Below, in pieces: positions 51,434 to 60,863 of a DNA stretch of 64,000 nt. Each line of letters starts with the position of its first letter. Position 1 is the stretch's first letter. The notes below the pieces were generated by a model. The model worked only from the letters and a program-made list of their open reading frames with translations. It was not told where the DNA came from and made no database searches. Source of the DNA: Calditrichia bacterium. Lineage in GTDB: Bacteria; Calditrichota; Calditrichia; RBG-13-44-9; J075. The position numbers were made by a program, and so were the translations under genes. Where the stretch lies: the NCBI GenBank assembly GCA_028284905.1, contig JANQQU010000089.1:124001-188000 (forward strand), read 5' to 3'.

Positions 51434-52486
51434 ATGACCGCAACCTCCACTTTACATGACATTCTTTTATCCACCGGTAAAATGGTACTGTTACAATTTA
51501 ATTCCCAGGGAAAGCTGGAAAGTATTTCTCCGGCCGGGGCAAATTTTTATGGATGGATAGATAGCAATCTAGACAAATTCAATCTCACCAATCATTTCCT
51601 CAATCAAAATGAAATTAGTGCCGAAACGTTTCGGGAGATGCTAAAAAGCGATTCGCAAAAGGAGCGGCTGCTTTCCTGGCAAACGCCAGATGGTGAAACA
51701 ACACCGCCATTGCCGGTTACCTGGCTCCGGCCGGGAGAAAGTGGCAACGAAGGCATTGCTGCGCTGGTAAAACTTGAAAGGAATTCCGCGGCAAGTAAAA
51801 ATGACTTCATGGATAAAATTCTTCAGCAGCAAGCCCATTTCCTTCCCGGCTTCATTCACAATCTAAATACACCATTAGGCACAATGTTCGGACGTGCTGA
51901 ACTACTGCGCTTCAAGTATCCTGATTTAGCGGATTTAGGAGAGATCATCGATACCGGCTATCAACTGCAGCAAACCATTAGCGGCTTTAACAAAAAGATT
52001 AACCGGGAGCGATATCAGGAAACGATCGACATTTCCATCAATCAATTTCTGGAAGAAAGCAAAACCCATCTGCGAAGTGATCTGTTTTTCAAACACCATG
52101 TCGAATGCCAGCTGAATTTATCAGATGAGCTTCCTCCCTATTCCGGAAGTTATGCAGCACTCAGTGGTTTATTTATGGAGGCATATCTATTCCTGCACCG
52201 CTTTGTCGATGAAGATAAGAATTATCAGGGATCGGTTCGTAGTAGCACTGAAGCGGGGACAATATTAATTGATTTCGAAATTACTGGTGAATCAGCGAAT
52301 TTGCCAAATGGCGCCGGAAAAATAACGCTCGAAACCGGCAAAGCTAACAAACCTAACGATGATGCTGCGGAATACGGTCTCGATCTGAATTTCTTTCATA
52401 CCTGTTTAACGCATTTACCCGGTAAACTTTCCCTCGATTTAGGCGAAGAGAATCTATCTTTTCAGATATCTTTATACTCGCAGTAG
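51434..52486 (+). CDS. PAS-linked degenerate histidine-kinase-like protein
   Basis: 350 residues, no membrane segment. A PAS-like domain (about 15-115; VLLQFNSQGKLESISPAGANFYGW) leads to a dimerisation helix with an H-box-like motif, LPGFIHNLNTPLGTMFGRAELL (phospho-acceptor candidate His in FIHNLNTPLG). The C-terminal ~170 residues are in the place of the HATPase domain, but the N, G1 and G2 ATP-binding boxes are not recognisable. It may be a phosphotransfer-type or inactive kinase scaffold. No response regulator is adjacent. GAAGGCAG precedes the ATG. Confidence 0.6.
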   Translation: MTATSTLHDILLSTGKMVLLQFNSQGKLESISPAGANFYGWIDSNLDKFNLTNHFLNQNEISAETFREMLKSDSQKERLLSWQTPDGETTPPLPVTWLRPGESGNEGIAALVKLERNSAASKNDFMDKILQQQAHFLPGFIHNLNTPLGTMFGRAELLRFKYPDLADLGEIIDTGYQLQQTISGFNKKINRERYQETIDISINQFLEESKTHLRSDLFFKHHVECQLNLSDELPPYSGSYAALSGLFMEAYLFLHRFVDEDKNYQGSVRSSTEAGTILIDFEITGESANLPNGAGKITLETGKANKPNDDAAEYGLDLNFFHTCLTHLPGKLSLDLGEENLSFQISLYSQ

Positions 52487-52610
52487 AATAATGATATTTG
52501 CCGAGATTGAATGATATTGCGATATTAGTGAGTAAGTTTTTACTGAATCGGTAAAAGCCAAACAAACACTTGCTTAGACAGCAATTATATGCCTAAATTT
52601 ATGTTTAACA

Positions 52611-52675
52611 TGAATATCTTTATCGCTTTTCATCAGAGTGAAAAAAGCGAAGATAGCGCTGTTCAGATATTCATC
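52611..52675. repeat. Nested inverted repeats upstream of uvrC
   Basis: Outer arms ATGAATATC (52611-52619) and GATATTCAT (52667-52675) enclose inner arms TCGCTTTT (52624-52631) and AAAAGCGA (52644-52651). Together they would fold as one stem with a hairpin, 50 bp before the uvrC start. Some of this DNA is also open in a 69-codon minus-strand frame with no known relatives. Confidence 0.5.
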
Positions 52676-52724
52676 ATCGTCATAAAGATTCAATGCAACC
52701 GGTAAATTCGAGAGACTAGGGTTA

Positions 52725-54575
52725 ATGACGCGGAAAAAATGGCCTGCCGAAGTTGAAGAGAAGCTGAAAAACCTCCCCACCAATCCCGGTGTTTATCTCT
52801 ATCGCAATGAAAAGGAAAAAGTTATTTACGTTGGCAAGGCCAAGAATCTGCGTAATCGGGTGCGTTCCTATTTTCAAAGCAGCAGAAATCTGGACCGGAA
52901 AACCCAACGTCTGGTAAAGCAGATTCGGCGCATTGATACAATTCTGGTCGATTCCGAAGTTGAAGCGCTCATCCTGGAAGCGAATCTCATTAAAGAACAT
53001 AAACCCCGTTATAATGTTTTTCTACGGGATGATAAATCCTATCCCTACATCCGCATCACCAAAGAGCCTTTTCCCCAGGTATTTGTTACCCGGAAAATTA
53101 TTAAAGACGGCTCCAAATATCTTGGGCCGTATACCGATGTGAAGCATCTTCGGCACATCATGAAAACGGTAAACAAGATATTCCCGATTCGCTCCTGTAA
53201 GTATTATATCGATGACAAAAGCATTGCCGCCGGAAAAGTGAAGGTCTGCCTCGATTATCACATCAAACGCTGCCAGGGTCCTTGTGAGGGACTGGTTGGC
53301 CAGGAAGAATACCAGGCAATGATCCGCCAGGTCGAACAATTCCTAAAGGGTAAAACCCGCAATCTTATTACCGAGTTGACCGAGCAGATGGAAATCCAGG
53401 CCGAAGCAATGAATTTTGAAGGCGCTGCCCGCCTGCGTGACCAGATCCAGATGATCGAGAGCTACGGCTTCGTCCCGCAAAAAGTCGTTTTACGGGATTT
53501 TGAGGATCGGGATGTGGTCGCTTTGGCCCACGAAGATGAAGATGCCTGCGCGGTTGTTTTCAAAATCCGCGATGGGAAAGTTATCGGCCGGCAACACTTT
53601 TATTTGAAAGGTGTGGAAGAAAAAGAAAACACGGAAATACTACAAACTTTTCTCCAGCAATATTATCTCAATCCGGATGAATGTCCGCAGCAAATTCTTC
53701 TCCCTTTTGGCCTCGGCGATCAGCACGAACTTTTAGAAAAGTGGCTAAGTGAATCCAGTCAACAGAAAGTAGAGCTGCAGGTTCCGCAAATCGGCGAGAA
53801 ACGCAAACTGGTGATGCTTTGCCAGAAAAACGCCAAGTTTTTGCTGGACGAGTTAAAAATCCAGAAATTCGAGCAAAAGGATCATATTTCCTATAATGTC
53901 AAAGAATTACAAAAGCATCTCGGCTTAAAAAATCCTCCCCGGCGTATCGAAGGGTTTGACATTTCCAATATCCAGGGAAAAGATGCGGTCGCCTCGATGG
54001 TCTGCTTCGTTAATGGCCGTCCGAAGAAGAGCGAATACCGCATCTTCAAAATACGCTCCAAGGATACGCCCGACGATTTCATGATGATGAATGAAGCGGT
54101 TTTCCGCCGGTATAAAAGACGCCTGGCCGAAAAGGCGGAGATGCCCGATCTGATCTTAATCGATGGTGGTAAAGGACAGCTAAGCAGCGCGGTTGCTGCA
54201 TTGCGGGAATTAGATATTGATCCGGCCGAACAGCCGATCGTCGGATTGGCGAAGCGACTGGAAGAGGTTTTTGTGCCGGGCAGCAGTGATCCGATTATCA
54301 TCTCCAAACGTTCTTCCGGCTTAAAATTATTGCAGCAAACCCGGGATGAAGCGCATCGCTTTGCAATCACCCATTTCCGGAAGCAGCATAAAAAAACAAC
54401 CCTGAAATCGCCACTGGATGATATTCCCGGCATTGGACCTTCCCGCAAGCAGAAATTGCTGAAAACATTCGGATCATTGAAACGAATCAAGGAAGCTTCG
54501 CAGCAGGAATTACAGGAAAAAGGGAAATTACCGGCAAATGTTGCAGAAACACTGTTTCAGGCATTGCAAGGGTAG
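52725..54575 (+). CDS. uvrC: UvrC excinuclease ABC subunit C
   Basis: 616 residues, the usual length. Domains in order: GIY-YIG nuclease (about 16-95; NPGVYLYRNEKEKVIYVGKAKNLRNRVRSYF), a Cys cluster region (CKYYIDDKSIAAGKVKVCLDYHIKRCQGPCEG, about 165-195), UVR domain (about 205-240), RNase H-like endonuclease (about 380-540; RIEGFDISNIQGKDAVASMVCFV, LILIDGGKGQLSSA) and tandem HhH (DDIPGIGPSRKQKLLKTFGS, about 565-590). It makes the two incisions around a lesion recognised by UvrA/UvrB, which are not in the window. The ATG follows a poor ribosome binding site. Confidence 0.97.
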   Translation: MTRKKWPAEVEEKLKNLPTNPGVYLYRNEKEKVIYVGKAKNLRNRVRSYFQSSRNLDRKTQRLVKQIRRIDTILVDSEVEALILEANLIKEHKPRYNVFLRDDKSYPYIRITKEPFPQVFVTRKIIKDGSKYLGPYTDVKHLRHIMKTVNKIFPIRSCKYYIDDKSIAAGKVKVCLDYHIKRCQGPCEGLVGQEEYQAMIRQVEQFLKGKTRNLITELTEQMEIQAEAMNFEGAARLRDQIQMIESYGFVPQKVVLRDFEDRDVVALAHEDEDACAVVFKIRDGKVIGRQHFYLKGVEEKENTEILQTFLQQYYLNPDECPQQILLPFGLGDQHELLEKWLSESSQQKVELQVPQIGEKRKLVMLCQKNAKFLLDELKIQKFEQKDHISYNVKELQKHLGLKNPPRRIEGFDISNIQGKDAVASMVCFVNGRPKKSEYRIFKIRSKDTPDDFMMMNEAVFRRYKRRLAEKAEMPDLILIDGGKGQLSSAVAALRELDIDPAEQPIVGLAKRLEEVFVPGSSDPIIISKRSSGLKLLQQTRDEAHRFAITHFRKQHKKTTLKSPLDDIPGIGPSRKQKLLKTFGSLKRIKEASQQELQEKGKLPANVAETLFQALQG

Positions 54576-54582
54576 TAAATAT

Positions 54583-54622
54583 GCAAATGAGCAAATGGGC
54601 AAATGGGCAAGTGAGCAACTCT
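54583..54622. repeat. Octamer tandem repeat GCAAATGR
   Basis: Five consecutive 8-bp units: GCAAATGA, GCAAATGG, GCAAATGG, GCAAGTGA and GCAACTCT, directly between uvrC and the helicase gene. Units 1-4 differ by one or two bases and the fifth is degenerate. Confidence 0.75.
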
Positions 54623-54657
54623 GAGCTCTAAACTTTGAACTTTTCTAATTTTTTAAT

Positions 54658-57600
54658 ATGGCCGAAAAAAACCAATATTTGTATCTCAATTTTAAACGGA
54701 ACCGCGAGCGGTTGACGGATCATCTGCATCGTATCCGGAAGGCACATGGTGGGGAACTGTTTCCGACGTTGAACGAAGATACGAATATCCTGGCCTACTT
54801 TGTGGAAACATTTTTTGAGCGAGACGCGGCGGCAGAGTACTATTTAGCCAATACTTCCCTGAAAGATGAGTTCATTGATATTTCCGTTCGTCCCCGGCGA
54901 ACCGATATGCTTGAAGCTGAACTGCCGCCGGGCATCACCCTTTGTATCCGTGGAGGATTATACCCAAGGCAGCATAGTAGCCCGGAGCTGCTGATTGATC
55001 GTATCAGTAGTATCGCCGACTCCCCTCCCCGTGATTTTGAAGTAGCAGTAACGGCGATACCGGAATTTTCCGATGGGGAACGTCCCAATAATATTTTTAA
55101 TGGTAAGCTGCTGTTGCAACTGCCGGAAATCTCCAAAAAGACCGGTGAGAACCTCATCAAATGGAAAGCCTATCTTGCCTGGAAGAAGGAGATTGTTGAA
55201 AGCCAATTGGCTGGTATCCGCTACATCTCCGTCAAAGTAGAGGATAGGCGGGTTAAGTTCGGCGTGGTAGCGGCGGATGAAGCCGATTTCCGCGGATTTG
55301 AACGGCAGTTACGCAATGAAGATCTCATGGCTTTCCCGCTGCGTTATTCTACCGATCGCTGGGAGTTCAATTACAACCGGGAAACCCGTTCGCTGCGCCC
55401 CGCGGGATTGGGGCGATTTCAGAAGATTATCGCCCGGGATAAATCTCAATATAAGAAAGACCTGGATGAATGCCCCTGGCCAGATGCTTATCCCGCGGAA
55501 GTGCACTTTTCCCTGACCGAAGATGATCAGGCGGATATCGAATCGGCCAGTGATGACGAGCAGCGCAAGATCGTTCGCCGACACCTCCGTAAGCGTTTTC
55601 CGGATGATGGATTTTTAGCGGTTTCCCTGATCGGCGAGTTTGCCCTGATACACCGGCAGATGCAATCGATCCGCGACCTGGAACTGGAATCCGGTTATGC
55701 CCCCTTCCTGACATCCTGGCTTTTTGACATTGAAAAAGCGAATACACCACAAATTGCCCCGGCAATCAAAAGCTGGTTGATGAAAGGGATTAACGCCGAT
55801 CAGCAAAAAGCCGTGCAGAAGATGCTTGGCGCCCCGGATGTCGCGCTAATACAAGGCCCTCCCGGCACCGGGAAAACAACCGTGATTGGCGAAGCGATCT
55901 ATCAGTTTACCCGCACTGGTAAGCGGGTGTTGCTGGCCTCTCAGGCCAATCTCGCCGTCGACAACGCCCTGGAAAAACTCGCAGCTGTCCCGGAAATTCG
56001 GGCGATTCGCCTCGGACGCAGCCACAAGTTTTCCCCGGAAGGACAGGAGTTTGCAGAAGACAAAGTGCTGAAAAAATTCTATACGACGATCTCCGAATAT
56101 TGCGAGAAAAAATACCAGCATCCCTGGCAGGAAATAGACATTCAGCTGGAAGCGCTCCAAAAGCAGTTGGACGATATCACTACAATGGAGAGTAGCCTCA
56201 ACGCTATCAAGACTGAAATCGCCGATCTGGATCAGCGTCAGTATAACGCCGGCATCGAATATTTGACTGCGGAAAAACAGCGGAAAGACGCGCATCACCG
56301 CGCCAAATCGATGATCAGCCTGCGGGAAAATTTGACGAACTTTATCAAGCTGCTCCATGGTAATCTGGAAGTGAAGGTGCTGATACCGGATAAAATTCTC
56401 GATCTTATCCAGGCAACGATTATCGCCAGCATCGATCAGCTTCGCCGCTATAAAATCGATTTGAATCAGTATTGGCATGTAAAGGAAGGCCCTTTTAGCA
56501 CGCGGGAAAAAACCGATTTTTTTAAGGAAATTCTGAAACGCTGGTTTGAAATTCAATCCTGCATTCCCCGCCTGGAAGCAGAAATCGAACGGCTCAACAA
56601 TCCGGATACCCCGCTGGTGATCGATCCGGAAACTCGTTTGAAATTAAACAAACTGAATGAAGATCTCTTTGAAATTGAATCGGCCATGGATGAAGGGGAT
56701 GAACGCCAACTGCTACGCTGGCGGGAAATCCGTCAGGCAATTCAGGAAATAGAGACTACTGCCAGCATCGATATTCCACTCTATACCGCCGTATTTAATA
56801 TGATCGAAAAGGGACGACCGTTTTACGAGCGGCTGATCAATCCCAATCTGGAAAAACGCAAGCTTCTCATCGTTCTTAATCACACAACCAAGGCGCTCCG
56901 CCAAACGGAAGAACGTATCGCCCAGTTCAGCAAATTATTAATCAACAATGTCCAGAAGATAATTGGGAAGCTGAGCGTATCGGATCCGGATGATGATCTC
57001 CTCAAGAAAAAAGCCGAGCATATTGAAGCATTGAACCAAAGTAAGAGCGAACTGAAGGAAGCATTTCGGGATCAACAGGCAAAAATGCAGGATAATCTTC
57101 TCCAGCTTACCGACATACCAATTTCGCAGAGTGAGCAACCGGCGCAACAGATGCAGCAAATCCGGGCACGCCTGGAAAAATCGATCGCGGATCTGGAAAC
57201 CCGCCAGGCACCGGACCGCCAATTCCGGGAAAATTGGGAGCCCTTTCTGAAAAGCTGGTTGACCAGCCTGAACGATCCTGCCCAGATAGCCAACGATAAT
57301 GATCATTTTATCGCCACTTATATCGATAACTGTAATGTTATCGGCATCACTTGCAACGAAAACCGACGCACGCTGGAAGGAAAAGGGAAGAATAGTTTTG
57401 ACGTAGCAATTATCGACGAAGTCAGTAAAGCGACACCCCCGGAATTGCTGATGCCAATGATGCAGGCGACCAAAACGATTCTGGTGGGCGACCACCGGCA
57501 GCTGCCTCCCTTATTCAAAGAGCAGGAAGGGAGCTGGCAGGAAGCAATGGCCGCTGGTATGGAAGATGAGCAAGCCCCGGTCTATCAGCTCTTAACGCGT

Positions 57601-58446
57601 TCGAATTTTTACAAATTTAAAGATATGGTTACCGCGTCCCTCTTTAAACAATACTTTGAAAATGCCCCGGCGGCTATCAAGACAACCCTGTACACGCAAT
57701 ATCGTATGCACCCACAAATCATGGAAGTGATCAACCATTTTTATGACTACCGCTTAAAGTGCGGCTTAAAGAAACCGGATAAAGTGCGCGATCATGAATT
57801 AACCATCGCCTCTCCGGAGGGCATCGATTTAATTACCCCGAAAACCCACGCCCTTTGGATCGACACTTCCCGGGATCCGCAAGGGAAAGTGCATTACGAA
57901 ACCCAAAGCGGCACCTCGAAAGTCAATACACTAGAAGCCACCTTAATCGTCGAACTCCTGAAAAAGATGGATGCAGAATATAAAAAGAAAGGCTACGGCG
58001 ATGACAAACGAAAAACCGTAGGGGTGATTTCTTTTTACGGGAAGCAGGTTGCGGAAATTCGGCGACGGGTAAAACAACATAGCTTTAACGCCCTCTATGT
58101 TGATGTGAATACCGTCGACCGTTTTCAGGGCAAGGAGCGGCCAATCATTCTGGTGAGCCTGGTGCGAAATAATCGCGGTGGCCTGCAAACGAAGGGAAGC
58201 TTCGTTGCACAGTTCGAGCGGATCAATGTCGCTTTTTCCCGGGCGCAGGAGCTACTGGTTATCTTTGGGGCGCGGGATATGTTCGCCGATTGCGAGGTAG
58301 AACTGCCCCTGATGGATCAGCCCGGCGTCACCACCCGCATGATTTATAACGATATTATCAACAATCTCAATCGCGCCTCCTGCTTCTGGAATGCCTCCCG
58401 CATCGTTTCCCCGGAGAGTTACAAAAAACTGGGAGGTGCCGGTTAA
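54658..58446 (+). CDS. Large UPF1-like SF1 helicase with long coiled-coil insertion
   Basis: 1262 residues. Residues ~1-375 are an N-terminal extension I cannot assign. The helicase core: Walker A IQGPPGTGKTTV (about 399-410), motif Ia VLLASQANLAVDNALEKL, then about 450 residues of insertion (about 465-910) rich in heptads (e.g. EIDIQLEALQKQLDDITTMESSLNAIKTEI), then motif II AIIDEVSKATPPELL (about 917), motif III LVGDHRQLPPLF, motif IV-like TLYTQYRMHPQIMEVINHFY, motif V VNTVDRFQGKERPIILVSLVR and motif VI NVAFSRAQELLVIFGA. The coiled coil sits between Ia and II. UPF1-type enzymes unwind RNA or DNA. Its stop overlaps the next ATG by 1 bp. Confidence 0.9.
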   Translation: MAEKNQYLYLNFKRNRERLTDHLHRIRKAHGGELFPTLNEDTNILAYFVETFFERDAAAEYYLANTSLKDEFIDISVRPRRTDMLEAELPPGITLCIRGGLYPRQHSSPELLIDRISSIADSPPRDFEVAVTAIPEFSDGERPNNIFNGKLLLQLPEISKKTGENLIKWKAYLAWKKEIVESQLAGIRYISVKVEDRRVKFGVVAADEADFRGFERQLRNEDLMAFPLRYSTDRWEFNYNRETRSLRPAGLGRFQKIIARDKSQYKKDLDECPWPDAYPAEVHFSLTEDDQADIESASDDEQRKIVRRHLRKRFPDDGFLAVSLIGEFALIHRQMQSIRDLELESGYAPFLTSWLFDIEKANTPQIAPAIKSWLMKGINADQQKAVQKMLGAPDVALIQGPPGTGKTTVIGEAIYQFTRTGKRVLLASQANLAVDNALEKLAAVPEIRAIRLGRSHKFSPEGQEFAEDKVLKKFYTTISEYCEKKYQHPWQEIDIQLEALQKQLDDITTMESSLNAIKTEIADLDQRQYNAGIEYLTAEKQRKDAHHRAKSMISLRENLTNFIKLLHGNLEVKVLIPDKILDLIQATIIASIDQLRRYKIDLNQYWHVKEGPFSTREKTDFFKEILKRWFEIQSCIPRLEAEIERLNNPDTPLVIDPETRLKLNKLNEDLFEIESAMDEGDERQLLRWREIRQAIQEIETTASIDIPLYTAVFNMIEKGRPFYERLINPNLEKRKLLIVLNHTTKALRQTEERIAQFSKLLINNVQKIIGKLSVSDPDDDLLKKKAEHIEALNQSKSELKEAFRDQQAKMQDNLLQLTDIPISQSEQPAQQMQQIRARLEKSIADLETRQAPDRQFRENWEPFLKSWLTSLNDPAQIANDNDHFIATYIDNCNVIGITCNENRRTLEGKGKNSFDVAIIDEVSKATPPELLMPMMQATKTILVGDHRQLPPLFKEQEGSWQEAMAAGMEDEQAPVYQLLTRSNFYKFKDMVTASLFKQYFENAPAAIKTTLYTQYRMHPQIMEVINHFYDYRLKCGLKKPDKVRDHELTIASPEGIDLITPKTHALWIDTSRDPQGKVHYETQSGTSKVNTLEATLIVELLKKMDAEYKKKGYGDDKRKTVGVISFYGKQVAEIRRRVKQHSFNALYVDVNTVDRFQGKERPIILVSLVRNNRGGLQTKGSFVAQFERINVAFSRAQELLVIFGARDMFADCEVELPLMDQPGVTTRMIYNDIINNLNRASCFWNASRIVSPESYKKLGGAG

Positions 58447-59795
58447 TGAAGTTGGGTAGCTTCTCTATTTCCTTTCCCGTATTGAAGTTGAACTGCACGG
58501 TTCAACATGCGATTCCCCGGCAACCGACGCTCTTCGAGAAAGGGATTCTCGAATTGGTAGAGCGTTTTTCTGCCCACGATACCTATGGTAAATATAGCCT
58601 GGATAAAGTGTTTGCGGAAATACTTGGCGTCCCGGAAGTAAACAATTTTGTCAAACCCTCACTGGATAAACTCGTCGCCCTGGAATTAGTAGACTGCGCG
58701 ACGAATTACGCCTCCCTTGCCGAAGTCACCATCTCCCAATTAACCTTGACTGACGATGGCGCCGCGATGCAGGCAGAAGGCAATCTGCCCGGTATTCTCT
58801 CCAGAAACAGCGTTGAATATTATTACGATATCGTCCGCAACAGCATGATGACGGTGACGGAAATTGCCCAGCTGGGAGATATCGCCGCGGAAAAACGGAT
58901 CGATATCGATGTGGACGCGACCTTCCCGGAAGAGACACTACGGGAAACGATATTAGCTGAAAAACCGCAGTGGCTCACAGAAGGCAGTGATATCCGGAAG
59001 ATTATCCGCGATGATGTTGCGCTGTTCTGGCAGGAAGCACTCGGCAGCATTAATTTGACGGAATCCGGAGAACTGGGCATTCTTTTCGATGAGGAATTTT
59101 ACGAGAACTATTTTCTCAGCTTTAACAGCCTGGAGCTTTACCGGGATTATCTTGCCGACCTGTTTCAGGACAATGTTACCTCCATGTCCCCGGACCACAG
59201 TAACGTGGATTTAGGCGCGACCATGGCGCGTGCTGAAGAGATGTTTCTGCCCCGTGATCTTGATTTGAAAATCAAGTTAACGCCGGATGCCATCCATTTT
59301 TTACGCTTTCACGCTTATCTGAATGATCACCTGAAATGTAAGCCAAATACTCTGCTGGTGGTGTTTGAGCATCTCCCGGAAGAGATCCCTGAGGGTATCG
59401 AGTGGGATGGGCAAATCAATGGTGCGGTCATCTACCTTGATGAGCGCTTCATTATCGATAATTGTCATTATCTGAATGCTACCAAGGGCAATTTATTTGT
59501 CGATTATTTTTCGGTGAAAATCAATGGAGAAGCGCATACGATTCCGCTCGGCTATTCGCTAAAAAGTAGTGACCCATCATTGGATTTAGGGGAATGTTAC
59601 GAGTTACTGGAAGAGATCATCAACATTTCCGATACATTGGATCATCATCTCATCAAGCTCTTTTGGAAACCGGTTGATGAAGTGCTGAAAGATATTGAAA
59701 ACGCTATTTCCGATCAGATAGACGACCCGATGCGCATCGTTCAAAAGCTCACCGAATACCGGGAAAAAATTCAACAACTCCGCCCGGAAATGTAA
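58446..59795 (+). CDS. Unknown protein translationally coupled to the helicase
   Basis: 449 residues, no signal or membrane segment. The N-terminal ~120 residues look like one or two winged-helix domains (FEKGILELVERFSAHDTYGKYSLDKVFAEILGVPEVNNFVKPSLDKLVALELVDC..., LTLTDDGAAMQAEGNLPG). The middle is mixed alpha/beta and acidic (GTTGTC-free of known catalytic motifs); the end is helical (LDHHLIKLFWKPVDEVLKDIENAIS...). I recognise no family. The TAATG junction with the helicase gene means the two are made together, so they probably form a complex; the winged-helix part suggests nucleic-acid binding (inference). Confidence 0.7.
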   Translation: MKLGSFSISFPVLKLNCTVQHAIPRQPTLFEKGILELVERFSAHDTYGKYSLDKVFAEILGVPEVNNFVKPSLDKLVALELVDCATNYASLAEVTISQLTLTDDGAAMQAEGNLPGILSRNSVEYYYDIVRNSMMTVTEIAQLGDIAAEKRIDIDVDATFPEETLRETILAEKPQWLTEGSDIRKIIRDDVALFWQEALGSINLTESGELGILFDEEFYENYFLSFNSLELYRDYLADLFQDNVTSMSPDHSNVDLGATMARAEEMFLPRDLDLKIKLTPDAIHFLRFHAYLNDHLKCKPNTLLVVFEHLPEEIPEGIEWDGQINGAVIYLDERFIIDNCHYLNATKGNLFVDYFSVKINGEAHTIPLGYSLKSSDPSLDLGECYELLEEIINISDTLDHHLIKLFWKPVDEVLKDIENAISDQIDDPMRIVQKLTEYREKIQQLRPEM

Positions 59796-59823
59796 ATGGC
59801 TGCAAAAAATATTGAATGATTCC

Positions 59824-60753
59824 TCAGGAATTGGCCGCCACTTTTTCCCCGTTAAGCACTTTCAATTGCAAGGGAGATTCGATATTATCCCGGATACATT
59901 CCAGCAGGAAATCGATAAATCGTTGTGCATAGGGATGGGACAAGTCCGCATTGACATAACTGAGTACCGCAGTATTTGGCAGGTCCGGCAAATCGTTACT
60001 TTTTAGCAGGGGCATATCTGCCTCAACTGCCGAGAGCGGTAAGACACTAACTCCCAAACCAGCCCGGATCGCAGATTGAACCGCCTGCACGGAATTTGCT
60101 TCGATGGTGGTTTTGAATGGCTTTGCTGATTTGGTCAGCGCATTGAAAGCGATCTGCCGATAGCTGCAGGGCGGGTGCATCATGATTAGTTCAATCGGGG
60201 CGTCCGGATCATCAGCGAGATTAATTGCCCCACTCCACACCAGTGGTTCTTCCCATAACACCTGGCCGTTTTCCGCTTCCGGTCCCGCAAAGACAATATC
60301 AAGCTCTCCCCGATCCATCGCTTCATGCAACGACACCCCGGAACCAAGCACCAGGCTTAAATCGCAGCTGGGATGGGCCCGCCGGAACCGCGCCAGCAAG
60401 TGATGCAAGTGTTGCGGCACGAGGTATTCCGCAAACCCGACGCGCAATAATGTGGTTTCCTCCGGAGAGGTTACGGCCAATATAGCTTCGTCGGCCAGCT
60501 CGAGAATCCGCCGGGCATAACTGATAAAGGTTTCACCCGCAGGCGTTAGAGAAACAGAACGGCTGGTGCGTTCCAGCAGCTTTGTGTTCAGACGTTCTTC
60601 CAGTTTGGCAATTTGCAGGCTAATTGCCGACTGACTGCGATGAACCCGTTTTGCCGCCGCAGAGAAACCACCTTCTTCCACGACCGCCACTAACGCGCGC
60701 AGGCTGATCAGGTCGGTATCCAGCTTAAACTTCGATCTATTCGCTTTACTCAT
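59824..60753 (-). CDS. LysR-family transcriptional regulator
   Basis: 309 residues from the ATG at 60753; the frame also offers a TTG at 60774. N-terminal winged helix (LISLRALVAVVEEGGFSAAAKRVHRSQSAISLQIAKLEERLNTKLLERTSRSVSLTPAGETFISYARRIL, about 15-85) and a periplasmic-binding-like effector domain (LLRVGFAEYLVPQHLHHLLARFRRAHP; AGLGVSVLPLSAV). Divergent from the oxidoreductase operon with a 110-bp shared gap that carries two inverted repeats, the standard LysR arrangement, so it probably controls that operon and itself. Confidence 0.93.
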   Translation of the reverse strand: MSKANRSKFKLDTDLISLRALVAVVEEGGFSAAAKRVHRSQSAISLQIAKLEERLNTKLLERTSRSVSLTPAGETFISYARRILELADEAILAVTSPEETTLLRVGFAEYLVPQHLHHLLARFRRAHPSCDLSLVLGSGVSLHEAMDRGELDIVFAGPEAENGQVLWEEPLVWSGAINLADDPDAPIELIMMHPPCSYRQIAFNALTKSAKPFKTTIEANSVQAVQSAIRAGLGVSVLPLSAVEADMPLLKSNDLPDLPNTAVLSYVNADLSHPYAQRFIDFLLECIRDNIESPLQLKVLNGEKVAANS

Positions 60754-60780
60754 AGTTTCTATTGTTATAAACAATTTTAC

Positions 60781-60831
60781 TTATTGATTAGTTGTTTGTA
60801 ATATTACTCATAGATAATGAGATATCAATAA
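60781..60831. promoter_or_regulatory. Candidate LysR operator and divergent promoter
   Basis: Two inverted repeats lie in the gap between the LysR gene and the oxidoreductase operon: TTATTGAT (60781-60788) with ATCAATAA (60824-60831), and CTCAT (60807-60811) with ATGAG (60817-60821), the latter a 15-bp dyad of the size usual for a LysR box. The region is AT-rich. The Shine-Dalgarno of the first operon gene (GGGAG) follows about 10 nt before its GTG. Confidence 0.5.
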
Positions 60832-60863
60832 GAAATTTCAATAAATAGCTTGGGAGTATTAAA

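Noticed and set aside
52574-52783. 69-codon minus-strand frame overlapping the uvrC start
   Set aside because: Its composition is protein-like, but it overlaps the start of uvrC and the nested repeats, has no recognisable family and no start signal.
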